64,000 nt of DNA from Takakia lepidozioides (lineage: Eukaryota; Streptophyta; Takakiopsida; Takakiales; Takakiaceae). The notes under the pieces were generated by a model that was given only the letters and a program-made list of their open reading frames with translations, searched no databases and was not told the origin of the DNA. This document shows positions 47,165 to 57,644 of the stretch, one piece after another. The first letter of the stretch is position 1; every line of letters begins with the position of its first letter. Location of the stretch: assembly GCA_030704615.1 (NCBI GenBank), contig CM060733.1, positions 4,774,001-4,838,000 on the forward strand. The letters are read 5' to 3'. A program made the translations under genes and the position numbers.

Positions 47165-48400
47165 TTGGCTACGGACACGCCAATCTTTCGGAGACCCTAT
47201 AGATACAGTGACATGGAGAGGTCTTTGATTCAGATGAGGACTCAAGATCTCTGGGAGGCTGGTTTGGTGGAGCTCTCTGATGGAGAGTATGCTTCAACCA
47301 CGGTGATGCCAGCCAAGAAGGATGTCTATGGCAATTGGACGGAGAGACGTATGTGCGGTGACTACCGGCCTGTAAATCGTCAGACCAAGTCCGATAAGTA
47401 TGCCATGCCCACACCTGAGGAGATCTTTGATGCCATTGGGTATGCCAAGGTCTTTAGCACTTTGGACTTGCGGTCCGGATATCACCAGTTGCCGATCAAG
47501 GAGGCGGACAAGCAGAAGACGGCATTCTGGGGGATCAATGAGCACGGGAAGGATTGCATATATCAGTGGCGATTCTTACCATTCGGGCTTAAGAACGCTC
47601 ATGCAGAGTTCCAAAGAGTTATGGATAAGATTCTAGCAGGGGTAGACTTTTCTCGGTGCTACATAGATGACATCATTATCTTTAGTGCTACGGTGGAGGA
47701 GCACGAGAGACATCTTCAGGTAGTGTTTGAGCGTTTGAGAGCGCACAGATTGAAATTACATCCAGGGAAGTGCAAGTTCTTCCACAACCAGATTGAGTAT
47801 CTAGGCCACATGATATATCCTGGAGGATTGGGGGTGCAGCAGACTAAGGTAGAGGCCATCGCACAGATTCCACGTCCCACGGATGTAAGCCGAGTTCGAG
47901 CTTTCATGGGGTTGGCAAACTACTATAGATGGTTTGTCAAGGGATTTAATGCTATTGCAAAAGCTCTAACCAAGCTGACCAAGGTAGACCAGGAGTGGTA
48001 GCGGGAAGATGAGCAAGAGCGAGCTTTTCAGGAGCTCAAGGCGAGGTTGACCTCGGCGCCGATCTTGAGACGACCTATCAGGGGGCGTCTCTTTCAGGTG
48101 CATACAGATTGGAGCATGTTGGGACTTGGAGTGGTGCTCACATAGGTGGATGATGAGGGAAGAGAGTTCGTAATGGCTTATGCTAGCCACTCAAACAATG
48201 CTGCAGAGTCTAAGTATAGCTCATATGAGGGGGAGTGCTTAGCTGCAGTGTGGGCCGTGGCACACTTTAGGTGCTATCTATACGGCAATCTCTTCACCCT
48301 TGTCACGAATCACCAGCCACTCAAGTGGTTGATGGAGTCAGACAAGCTTACGGGGAAGCTTGCATGGTGGGCTCTGATACTCCAGGAGTATGACTTTTAG
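47165..48400 (+). pseudogene. Reverse transcriptase and RNase H
   Basis: Frame opens near 47050 with CFAFSLKDLG, has a TAG at 47147-47149, then RT proper: IFRRPYRYSD, MCGDYRPVN, STLDLRSGYHQL, WRFLPFGLKNA and the catalytic YIDDIII (near 47657-47677), followed by LGHMI and FMGLANYYRWFV. A TAG at 47999-48001 separates it from RNase H, where TDWSM, a TAG at 48143-48145, SKYSSYEGECLA and FTLVTNHQPLKWL are readable. A TAG at 48398-48400 precedes VVHRPGLVN. RNase H has Asn in TNHQPL where Asp is usual. All three catalytic Asp of RT remain visible. The gene order and motifs are typical of Ty3/gypsy elements. Confidence 0.92.
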
Positions 48401-48403
48401 GTT

Positions 48404-50117
48404 GTGCATCGACCGGGTTTGGTCAATAGGGATGAGGATGGATTGAGTCGCAATCCATGCACGAGCCAGCAGGATGACACTGGAGCTCGGTGGCATGGTG
48501 AGACGGACGAGGAGATGGTGTCGGGATGGCATGCATCTGCCTTTTTGTGTATCTTGGCATCGGGAGGTCAGGTTGGATCTACAACAGGGATGACTGTAGA
48601 TGGAGTGTCTGAGGACCCTGAGGCTAGTGATGAGTCAGGTGGTGCCAGAGATATACATGAGGATTCGGTTGTGTTGGACTACCTCCGCACTGGAGACACG
48701 GCAGCTAGTGTGACTGCCAAGGAGAGGGATTGGATCCTACAACGAGCCAAGAGGTTCAAGTGGGAGGAGACACACTTGCTTCGAGTGTGGGAGGATGGTC
48801 GGGTGAGGATTGTGCCTCACCCAACACAGCGTGCATGGTTAGTGCGGCATGCCCATGAGGAGTTGGGGCATTTTGGAGTGCGACGCACTCATAGTTTACT
48901 GCAGGGGCAGTATTGGTGGCGTGGTATGCACACAGAGGTGCAACAGTTCGTGGCTAGGTGCATGGTGTATGACAGGGTGCATGCTTCATTCAACGCCCCT
49001 ACACCACAGTTGCATCCATTACCCATCATGGGATTGGGCAACAGGTGGAGTCTTGACTTCGCAGGGCCGTTGCCAGTGCCGATGCGCCACCACAAATATG
49101 TGTTGGTGATGGTGGAGCACTTCTCCAAGTGGATTGAGTTGGTTCCATTGTCTGACAAGGCTACTGAGAGGGCTTGCGTATACATTCCTGGATCGTGTGC
49201 TTAGCCGATTCGGTGCTCCAGTTGAGGTACTCACGGACCAAATGAGAGAGTTCTTGGGGGAGTTTCAGGCTTTGTGTGATAAAGCCTTGATAGACCACCG
49301 TACCACTTTTTGGGATCATCCTGAGGCCGATGGCTTGGCAGAGAGAGTGGTTCAGACAGTGAAGAGGGGTTTGCGCAAGTATGGCTTGCAAAAGGGACAC
49401 CTAGGAGATTGGGATCTTCAGGTACTTTGGTTAGCCATGGGCTACAGGTTTAGCAAGCAGACATCACTTGCCTCCTTCTCACCATATTTCCTTCTCTTTG
49501 GTCGAGAGCCGGATTTGCCTGCATCTATTTGCAGGGAGGCTGCAGTAGTCCTCAACCTTGATGATCCGGATGTGTGGACACAAGCATGTGCCCAACGGGC
49601 AGAGTTGTTCAAGAGAATCATGCCTATGGCTTTCGAGAATCTTGCTATTGCCCAACATCGAGACACATTGAGGTATGCCACTATACGTGGAGGGGGATAT
49701 CGGCCAGGTGTTCGGCGTTTCCACCCTGGGGACTATGTGTATCTGCAGCAGACAGCGCCTACGACCTTGGATGTCACAGCAGGACGTGTGATTCTAAGGG
49801 TCAAGGAGGTGTTGCCTTCAGGAGTGTTGATTCAAGAGGGTCGAGATGGCATGGTATGGAAGGACCATGTGCGTAATTGTGCGCCATGTCACCTCCCACA
49901 TGTGGATGGGAGGATAGATCCCAACCTTGCAGTGGTACCTGCAAGATTGCGTTGCATGCTATATGGGCATGGTCGTGGTGCCGCCACTATGTTGGTGTGT
50001 GATCGATGCTCAAGAGGTTGGCACATTGGATGCTTGACACCACCTCTTGAGAGGGTTCCTGATGGAGATTGGTCAAGATCTCATACTCAAGTTCACAGGT
50101 TGCAAGATGACGACTAA
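48404..50117 (+). pseudogene. Integrase with C-terminal PHD-like finger
   Basis: 48404-49204 holds the zinc-binding domain (HEELGHFGVRRTH, then YWWRGMHTEV and CMVYDRV; the last Cys is Tyr here but Cys in copy B) and the first catalytic Asp in SLDFAGPLP. A frameshift near 49200 leads to 49134-50117, with the second Asp in VLTDQ and the Glu in HPEADGLAERV, then YFLLFGREPDLP and a C-terminal SH3-like part (PGDYVYLQQ, ILRVKEVL). After this, in the place where chromoviruses have a chromodomain, comes LVCDRCSRGWHIGCLTPPLE (near 49992-50051), a clear PHD-finger core. Of eight zinc ligands, C1, C3, C4, H5 and C6 remain; the second Cys is Tyr and the last pair is lost. Ends with TAA at 50115-50117. 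Confidence 0.87.
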
Positions 50118-50253
50118 CGATGGGGCAACTCTTGTACCCGGCCTCTTGATCTATTGAGTTTGAGTGTAATAGGGACAGAGGTGGAGGACGTAGTGAGGCT
50201 ATGGCCACTATCACATCTTGTGGCTACCTGGACCTAGAGGGACCTAAGCGCCA

Positions 50254-50460
50254 GCTAGGGGGGCGATTGTGATGGACTAGTGGCTGCACTAGTGGTGACT
50301 AGTGGCAGCCTAGTGGTGGACTAGTGGCTGCACTAACGGTAGCTGGTGGCAGCCTAGTAGTTGGACTAGTGGCTGCACTAGTGGTGGACTAGTGGTTGCA
50401 CTAGTGGCAGGACTAGCGGTGCACTAGTGGTGGATTAGTGATAGACTAGTGTTTGGTGTA
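50254..50460 (+). promoter_or_regulatory. Polypurine tract and presumed start of 3' LTR
   Basis: AGCTAGGGGGGCGA at 50254-50267 looks like the plus-strand primer tract, and TGTGATGGAC right after it has the TG start expected of an LTR. The LTR end could not be set and no 5' partner was found, so this assignment rests on position and the purine tract only. Confidence 0.45.
50270..50456. repeat. GGACTAGTGG minisatellite
   Basis: GGACTAGTGG, GCACTAGTGG and GTGACTAGTGGC words repeat about every 12-14 bases, each containing an ACTAGT palindrome. The array begins with the presumed LTR start. The GGACT word recalls the minisatellites at 2.1-2.6 kb and 4.4 kb. Confidence 0.8.
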
Positions 50461-50712
50461 CACATGTGTTGTGTGGTTTTGGACAGCGATGTAGTTGTGT
50501 AGCGATAAGTATGTGCACGACACCATGATCTGCATTACGTGCCTTTCGAAGTAGGGATTCCTAGTGATTTCGTAAGCCGTAGAGAAACTTCGCGCGATCG
50601 CTCGTGTTTATTTCAGTGATAGTATTGCGGAACATGGTTTAGTTAGGACTTGGAGCAAGGTCAGTAAGCACTTTCATCAAGGGAATGATCTGAACGAAGC
50701 ACGAGCGATCGC

Positions 50713-52215
50713 GCGTGCTTCATTCAGTAAAAGTCGTCACCTACAGGAGCACTAACCAACAGTAGGTAATACCCAACTGGGTCGAAGAAATCATTCATCT
50801 GTAGGACAATAAACTCATTGTTTTCAATTTTAAGTATTATGCAATTATTGAACCTTGCACAATCGCGCTAATTTGACTTCATAGTTTACTGCATTAGATG
50901 AGAAATTGAAGATGTGATGCGAAAGAATGCCCTGAAGAAGCACGCGCGATCACGCGTGCTTCATTTGGTTGGTACTTGTATTCTATCGACCAACAACAAC
51001 ACCATTGATACCCAGATGATTAGATGATACATATGAGGATATGTCTGAGTGCATACTCAAAACTGTAAAGTGTTTCGGAAGACATTAGTTCACATTATAC
51101 AATGTCAACTAAAATCTTCCGTCGCACTTTATCTGTCTTGCCATGTACACAGAATATGATAATTCATGTATGTCGTGAAATGGTCACTCTTATGTATGAC
51201 GGGTGGAGGAGTTCAGTGTGGACACAATAGTACACAATAGTATCCAAATATCAATCCAAAAGTCCAGGGCAGTTTGAAATATTACTTGTCGTCAACATCG
51301 CTTGGGTTGTTCATCGATTATGTCGACCACTGTTTCTGATTAGACGGTGAAGATGTGATGTCCATGAATGGTAAAAAGAGCGCGCGCGATCGCGCGTGTT
51401 TCATTTAGTGCAAGTCGTCACGTACAGAAGCCCTATCGAACAGTGGCTAATACCAAACTGTACGTGGTCGAAGAAATCATTCATTAGTAGGACAATAAAC
51501 TCAGTGTTTTCAATTGAAAGGACTCCGTAGCAAACTGCATTTGTTGAGAAAATTGAAGATCTGATGCCCAAGAATGCCCTGAAGAAGCACGCGCGATCGC
51601 GCGTGCTTCATTTGGTTGGTACTTGTATTCTATCGACCACAACAACACCATTGATACCCAGATGATTAGATGACACATATGAGGATATGTCTGAGTGCAT
51701 ACTCAAAACTGTAAAGTGTTTCTGAAGACATTAGTTCCCATTTTACAATGTCAACTAAAATCTTCCGTCGCACTTTATCTGTCTTGCCATGCACACAGAG
51801 TATGATAATTCCTATATGTGGTGGCTTTGTCATTCTTATATATGATGGGCGGAGGTGTTCTGTATAGACACAATAGTATACTATAGTATCCAAATATCAA
51901 TCCAAAAGTCCAGGGCAGTTTGACATAATACTTGTCGTCAACATCGTTTAGGTTGTTCATCGATTAGTCGAGCACTCTTTCAAATTGGACAGTGAAGATG
52001 TGATGTCCAAGAATGGTATAAAGGTGCACGCGGAATCGCGCGTGCTTCATTCAGTGCAAGTCGTCACCTCCAGGAAAACTAACGAACAGTAGTTAATATC
52101 AAACTGTAAGTGGTCGAAGAAATCATTCATTAGTACGACAGTAAACTCATAGTTTGCAATTTTAAGGATTATGCAATTATTGAACCTTGCGCAATAGCGC
52201 GAATTTGACTTCTTC
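50713..52215. repeat. Tandem repeat with unit of about 650-680 bp
   Basis: AAGTCGTCAC recurs at about 50731, 51412 and 52058. Units 1 and 2 share long blocks: GTCGAAGAAATCATTCAT, ATGCCCTGAAGAAGCACG, TGATACCCAGATGATTAGAT, CAACTAAAATCTTCCGTCGC and AAAAGTCCAGGGCAG. Unit 3 is partial. Unit 2 lacks about 35 bases (TTATGCAATTATTGAACC and flanks) that units 1 and 3 keep. Each full unit contains two copies of the GCGATCGC palindrome, at matching places. No protein is evident; frames here are shadows. Confidence 0.88.
51584..51609. repeat. Best-preserved copy of the palindrome (26 bp, perfect)
   Basis: A perfect inverted repeat with no loop: GAAGCACGCGCGA on the top strand is mirrored exactly by its complement. 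The matching site in the preceding tandem unit (near 50938) differs by one base at the centre (GATCAC). Confidence 0.9.
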
Positions 52216-52631
52216 GTTTCAGTCTTATTCTAAATATAAATAAAAACGACTTCCAGTTAGATAATCCTCAATGTTCTCAATGTACTTTAATAGTCCTTCC
52301 GCTAGACTTCTCGCAGTGGGATGAAATTAGTTCATTTGTGTGGTGTCCTCAACTCAATAACGCGCGATCGCGCGTGGTTCTGATGTTGCTACCGCTCAGA
52401 AGAATTTTCTTGGGATAATAGATGTCAGGATACTCTTATATGACTGAAAGAACAAAGTCATGAATATATGGATTCTGTTTGCCACGCTTAGCAACATCGT
52501 TGTTGCTTATAATCGGATTTTATGTTATTGGAGGGAAAATTGTGGACCAAATACGCGTGATCGCGCGTTCTTCGAGTGTATCTTTTTGTACATTCTGTAT
52601 CTGAGCACGAGTTCTTGATGATTCTTCCAGT

Positions 52632-53263
52632 GTGGTGGATTCGTGTTCGATGAAGGAGGAGAAGGAGATGGAACATACCAGACACAAGACAACGCTTTCA
52701 CCCTCCTCACAAGGTGAATGCGGAGCTGCGGTTATTATGACGGGACCTTCCGAAGGAGTTCATGTTATATCATCTCCAGTATCTACAATTACATCCACAG
52801 AGGAGTCTGACACCTACTCCCTGAATCAAACGATCAGGACAGTTATTCACCAATAGGATATTTTTGCGACGTTCCTCCCGGGTCAGCAGCTTTAAGTTTT
52901 TTTCTAGAACAATACTGTGGAGGGTCTTCCGAAGATCCTGTAGCTGAAGTATCGGTGGAATCAAATGATTTCTGCGCTATGTACCCTGCGTATATGCCAG
53001 ATACCCAAGCTTATACACCCGGATCCCCGGAGTATACTCCCATATCACCAGAGTACACTCCCTCAACCCCAGAGTACACTCCGGCATCCCCAAAGTATAC
53101 ACCCTCATCGCCAGGGTATACTCCGGGATCCCCAGAACACTCACCAATAGAATACTTTAGCCACCTAAGACCCGGGTCGGCTGCATTGGCCTCATTTTTG
53201 GCACAGTACACACCTACGTCAACTGTATGTTCCGACCATTCGGAATCATCAGAAATAGATTGA
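52632..53263 (+). pseudogene. Reading frame with Pol II CTD-like heptad repeats
   Basis: The second part (about 52830-53263) has six consecutive seven-residue units of the form Y-T-P-x-[ST]-P-x at about 53006-53135, close in pattern to the YSPTSPS repeats of the RNA polymerase II large subunit tail. On both sides of the heptads sits a related segment, SPIGYF to PGSAALSFFLEQY upstream and SPIEYF to PGSAALASFLAQY downstream, an internal duplication. A frameshift near 52815-52825 joins it to 52632-52820, an Ser/Thr-rich acidic part. No globular domain is visible. It is not the polymerase gene itself. It may be a disordered protein of unknown role or a fragment. Confidence 0.45.
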
Positions 53264-54803
53264 TTCTTCACGGGCTCTCAGGAGTGTACTTAAACCAGTT
53301 CAGAATTTCAACGTGGTTCCATCGAATACCCACAATAATCAGTAGGATCACCTTCTGGGGGTGTCCTGAATCACCATGATATAGTCCTTCATCTCAATTT
53401 TAGGCAGACATTTATGATTGTACATTAAACGTCAACGATGTCTCCGTTTTCATTCTTCACTGTTGAATAATAAATTATTCTTCACGATTTTTGAAACCAA
53501 TTTATGAACTTCAGCTTTTGAGATTTCCAGTTTAATTGTGACATTGATTTAGTCCATTCCATTTATTCCATATTGCAGTCACAGTTGAATGTCCCCCTAT
53601 TCCAGCTTAATTGTATGTTAATTTCTTTCAATTCCATATCTTCCCAGTGGGATTCCCATATGTATATTGGCCTGACATCCGTAACATTATGATTTGTCTC
53701 AATCTTCGGCCTTTACTCTCAATCCTGAAATAATGCCATGAGATATCTAATCCAGATAACATAATGTTGTGATCCATGTTCAGTCGTCAATCAAACATAC
53801 CGGCGGATTGCCTGGTTGGTGTATGCAAGGAGATATGTAGGGAGTTCATCTCACCAAAATCGCCAAACTTCAGCATAGACCACGTAGCTTTGTATACTCT
53901 TAACCAGGCGATATCCGAGTGGGGAATAAATCCTGTGGGTGTACCTCCTGACCACCAACTGAAGTTTTCCTGCAAGATTGGAGCGGAGGTGAAGGAGCTT
54001 AATTATGGCTACGTTAAAGATGTTGAGATGGAGTCCGACGTGGAGAATCCAATGATGGTGGTTTTCATATTGGAGGATGGTAGAGCGAAGAAGACGTTTG
54101 GTTTTTCTCTGGAATCTCGTCGCGTTCGCAAGGCAATAATGAAACCAGCTATAAAGATGGGATTCACTTTCCCTGAAAGTGGTGCAGCCCTGACTGCTCA
54201 GGGATTTGTACGAGCTTGGAGCGTTTTCCAAGATGTACTCCATGCGCAGGGAAACATCAACAGAAAACAACGAGACGATGAGGCAGCGAAGGGGGCAAAG
54301 GGTAAAAGGAAACGGAAGTCCACGGCGGGATCCTCTCAGACTGACAATGAAGAGGAGCAGCCAGCCGGCAAAAAGAAAAAGAAAGAAGAGCTCGATATTG
54401 TATTTATGAATGACAACAAGAAGCCAAAGCCTGGCGAAATTTTTGACAAGAAGAAATGCAAGGCGATGAATCAAAGTCTGCAGAATGACTACAAAGACAT
54501 GTTCTCTTTTGGGTTCAACCACATAATATCAATTGACATCTCAAGGATGGAACTTGTTCCAAGAAGCATGGTGTATCGTCCGCTGAATATTAATCACAAA
54601 GATGAAGTCAAAGCCTGTCTGTACCAGTTGCGGGTTCTAGATACGAAACATCTCGTCTATCTGGCGCCGAGGAACAAACAGGTGCCAACCCAGGTGTCTG
54701 CGATGAAACCAAGGCATCAGAAGGATATTAACAATTCAAAATTCTTCGTCATTGGAGGCCAGCACACAATTATGGCTGCAAAGGTATAGTACATCAACGT
54801 TTA

Positions 54804-55002
54804 CCTCGCGCGATCGTGCGTTCTTATATATTCTTCTCTGCTTCTATGATAATCATCTTTCGGATATTTCTTTGCGTTTCCTCATTATCCTTCTCGCGCG
54901 ATCGCGCGTGCTTCTACTAGATGATTATATCAGATGCATCGACGACTTGTTTCATAGAAATGCATAGCATGATAAGCAAGCACGCGTGATCGCGCGTGCT
55001 CC
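54804..55002. repeat. Three GCGATCGC palindromes in one intron
   Basis: Copies near 54804-54824, 54893-54914 and 54976-55002 all lie within the 262-base intron 54784-55045 of the ParB-like gene, spaced about 85 bases apart. The spacers are AT-rich and not obviously repeated, so the copies were not made by simple tandem duplication. Confidence 0.85.
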
Positions 55003-56936
55003 TTTATAGTTCAATTCCATGCCGATGTAACATTTTCCAAATCAGGAACTCGTGGAGGAGATTACTGACCGGGAGCAAAGGGACCACTACGCCGAATGGC
55101 CATCAATTATCCTCTTGTCAGATAGGAATAATCAATTGCTAAAGATTTCCAAGCTCCTGAACGACCCAAATAAAGCCCAAAAATTTGACACAACATTCCC
55201 GGAGAAAGTTGCTCACGCCAGGATGTACTATGAGTTGAGGGGGAAGCCCAGGAAATTCAACGATAACGTTTCCAAATCTGAAACCGTTCAGTGGAAGGTA
55301 ATTATTCGGACTTCCTTTATTGTTTAATGTTTTGTTGTTCATTCACTAGAACTGTGTGTCCCTGTTGTGTGTTGGCCTGACATGTTGTTCCTGTTGACCA
55401 GGAATTTTTGCAAGCCTAACAACTTATATTGGAGATGCTTAGCGTTAAGGAGGCCATGACCTTGGTCATTTGCGATGACGATGTTTGGGAGAAGTGGCAA
55501 AAGGTTTTCAGAGAGTGGGAGAAGGGGAACCTCTTGGACATTAACGGAAAGAAGCATAAGGGTGTACAATCGCAGCTAACAAAACCTGCAGTCTGCAAAC
55601 TCCAGGGATTGAACTGCCTTCAAATGAAGAAGGTTGCGGAAAAGATTTGGACTTGAAGATCTGCGTTCGTGGTCCTTACAAAGGAAAAGACCCCAAGATT
55701 CTATGCCTGTCCGATTACATCGATCGAATAAAGGACGGGCGGTTTATTATCGATGATGTTATGGTGGTATTGGGATATGATGCCAGGAGCAAGCAGCATC
55801 CAGAGCCGTACACAAAAGCAGAATGGCTCGAAGTGAAGAAAAGGTACAAGTTCAACAAGTCGGAGTTCAAGACATTCCGATTGAAACTGGGGGCCAAATA
55901 CATGAAAAGCAAAGTGAACATGAACATGAAGACCGAGAAAGTGAGTGACACTTTCATCAAATACTTGCTTTCATGCAAGAAAAGGGTTGAAGACATGGAG
56001 AAGGAAATGGGCAACCTCAAGGATACATTCAAGTCACATTACCAGTGCATTGGAGGGAAGCAAAGGTTCACGGATGCCAAAACACAGTTGAAAATTGTGA
56101 GAAAGAGGGATTTCGATAACATCGCAATGGTGTTCGTCAACACAGTCTGTGACGATGACTCGACTGTTTTCATGCAAAGAAATTACAAGAATATTTCGAT
56201 AACAGCAGCTGAGCCCCAATGTATTTGTTTTCTTCTCGACGCAGAGGTCCTTTTCCAATCTCGTCTCGTACATAAGGTTTGGCGAGGGGCGGGACAGGTA
56301 TATTCTGCTTCAGGGGTTGTATCTTCCTGGAGAGTTCGACAATCCTTACATGAGCCGGCCAAAGTCATTTTCAATGCCTCTCATGTGCCTTGATTACGTA
56401 TTTCCTGCTATAGCTGCCCAGATTGAGAACCACGAGGAGCACCTGCAGGGAGTGCTGATGTTCAGCCCCATTAAACCAGTGATTAAGGCTCCGGACACTG
56501 AGCTCACGGAACACGAGAAAGACTGTGCCGCTTATGAACACGAATTGCGGGCAGAGTCGAGCGACTACATTGCGTCCTTGTTCTGTGGTGAAGGGATGGC
56601 GGCTGTGAACGTTTTTGGAGGCGTAATGTTAACATCGGCTCTCCACGTAAGCATTTGATTTCCATTTCCATTCTATTTCTATTTCCATTTCCATTTCCGA
56701 AATAAATCTTTGGAACCTCGCGCGATCACGCGTTCATCCTGTTTACTCCATGGTTGGCATCTTTTGCAGGCTAGGAACGTCCATGTCCTCGATATAAATC
56801 ACAACCTGAAAAAAAAATTATGCGCGAATGAGGTTGCACTAACTACACACTCCTCCACACAGATAAAGAGGACGAAACCGAGGTTGGTGATGACACATTG
56901 GGAGGGCAGGAGACCCACAGGCACAATGGCGAAGGA

Positions 56937-56987
56937 AATGACGACGACGATGACGATGACGATGACGATGATGATGACAATGAAGAC
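56937..56987 (+). repeat. GAC/GAT trinucleotide run coding for poly-Asp
   Basis: Fifteen or so GAY codons in a row, coding for Asp in the plus frame and giving spurious Ser- and His/Arg-rich frames on the other strand. It lies in the acidic tail of the ParB-like gene. Confidence 0.8.
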
Positions 56988-57644
56988 AACGGACAAAGAG
57001 TTCTGGAGATAGAGCAAAACCAGGAAGAAGGTGACGGAAACGAAACATTGGAGAAAAATGATGGACATGAGGGAGGTGAGGATGGCAAGGGCGACTATCA
57101 ACACGATGATGCTATCAACAATTTCTTGGAAGAGGAGACAGAAAAAATTGAGCAAGGCATAAATCCACCAGCTGAACAAGCAGGGAGGGTAGTACCAAAA
57201 GAAAGCCACCATCCACAGGCCCAGACAAATACCCGTGAAGGAGACAAACCCGAGACAATTGTGCTGTCTTCCTCCACTGAAGAAGTGGGGGGAGACAATG
57301 TAAAGGATAACGCTGATTCTAGAGACTTCTTCAATAAGAAGATTTCAGAATTAGACTCAGGGGTGGGATTCAGTCCTGTGGAGGGGGATATGCCATTACG
57401 GATGTCACCATATCAAAGATTAAGCCAACGAGTTACGTCGTTGATGGTCAGGCTTCTAGGGCATTGGTCGGCGATCAAAACTCTGTTGAAGTGAGTATTG
57501 CATATTATGAGCTGTACTGACACTTGTAAAGCCCAATTTATAACAAACTTGATATAACATCAGAATCTTTTACCAATGGAACTATTAATCTATTGCACAT
57601 GAATCGAAATTTATACGGCAGTCCAATCATCCGCATTTTCTGTA

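Larger units (their letters stand above)
42781..50267 (+). mobile_element. Ty3/gypsy retroelement copy A with cytosine methyltransferase and PHD-like finger
   Basis: Order of parts: gag, CCHC knuckles, aspartic protease, cytosine-5 DNA methyltransferase, reverse transcriptase, RNase H, integrase, PHD-like finger. Integrase downstream of RNase H places it in Ty3/gypsy. A purine tract and TG dinucleotide at 50254-50269 probably mark the start of a 3' LTR, but a matching 5' LTR was not found. The element is inactive as written. Frame changes occur near 43160, 43390, 45010, 45240, 46490 and 49200, and in-frame stops at 43864 (TAG), 46094 (TAA), 47147, 47999, 48143 and 48398 (all TAG). A second, deleted member lies at 32.2-34.2 kb, so the methyltransferase is a family trait and not a chance insertion into one copy. 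Confidence 0.9.
53776..57494 (+). pseudogene. ParB/Srx-like segment plus possible amino-methyltransferase motif; decayed
   Basis: Pieces: 53776-54783, 55046-55297, about 55399-55645, 55647-56270, about 56290-56646 and 56770-57493. The first three junctions are GT-AG. Exon 1 has a Lys-rich stretch (KGKRKRKST, KKKKKEE; nuclear-signal-like), then a stretch shaped like a ParB N-terminal domain: SMVYRPLNINHKDEV, followed some 60 residues later by FFVIGGQHTIMAAKELVEE across the first splice. Later, SLFCGEGMAAVNVF and ARNVHVLDIN across a splice recall the FxGxG plus D-I-[ND] SAM pocket of N4/N6 DNA methyltransferases; I see no clear DPPW motif. An Asp-rich tail follows. Lesions are an in-frame TAA near 55417 and frame changes near 55650 and 56280. 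ParB-like assignment is moderate, methyltransferase assignment weak. Introns carry three palindromes at 54.8-55.0 kb and one at 56.7 kb. Confidence 0.5.

Noticed and set aside
50591-52400. CRISPR array
   Set aside because: Spacing between palindromes is irregular, from about 100 to 440 bases, and the repeats are perfect palindromes in a 650-base tandem unit of plant-like DNA.
56799-57088. Ser-rich and His/Arg-rich reading frames on the minus strand
   Set aside because: They are the complement of the GAC/GAT run that codes for poly-Asp on the plus strand.
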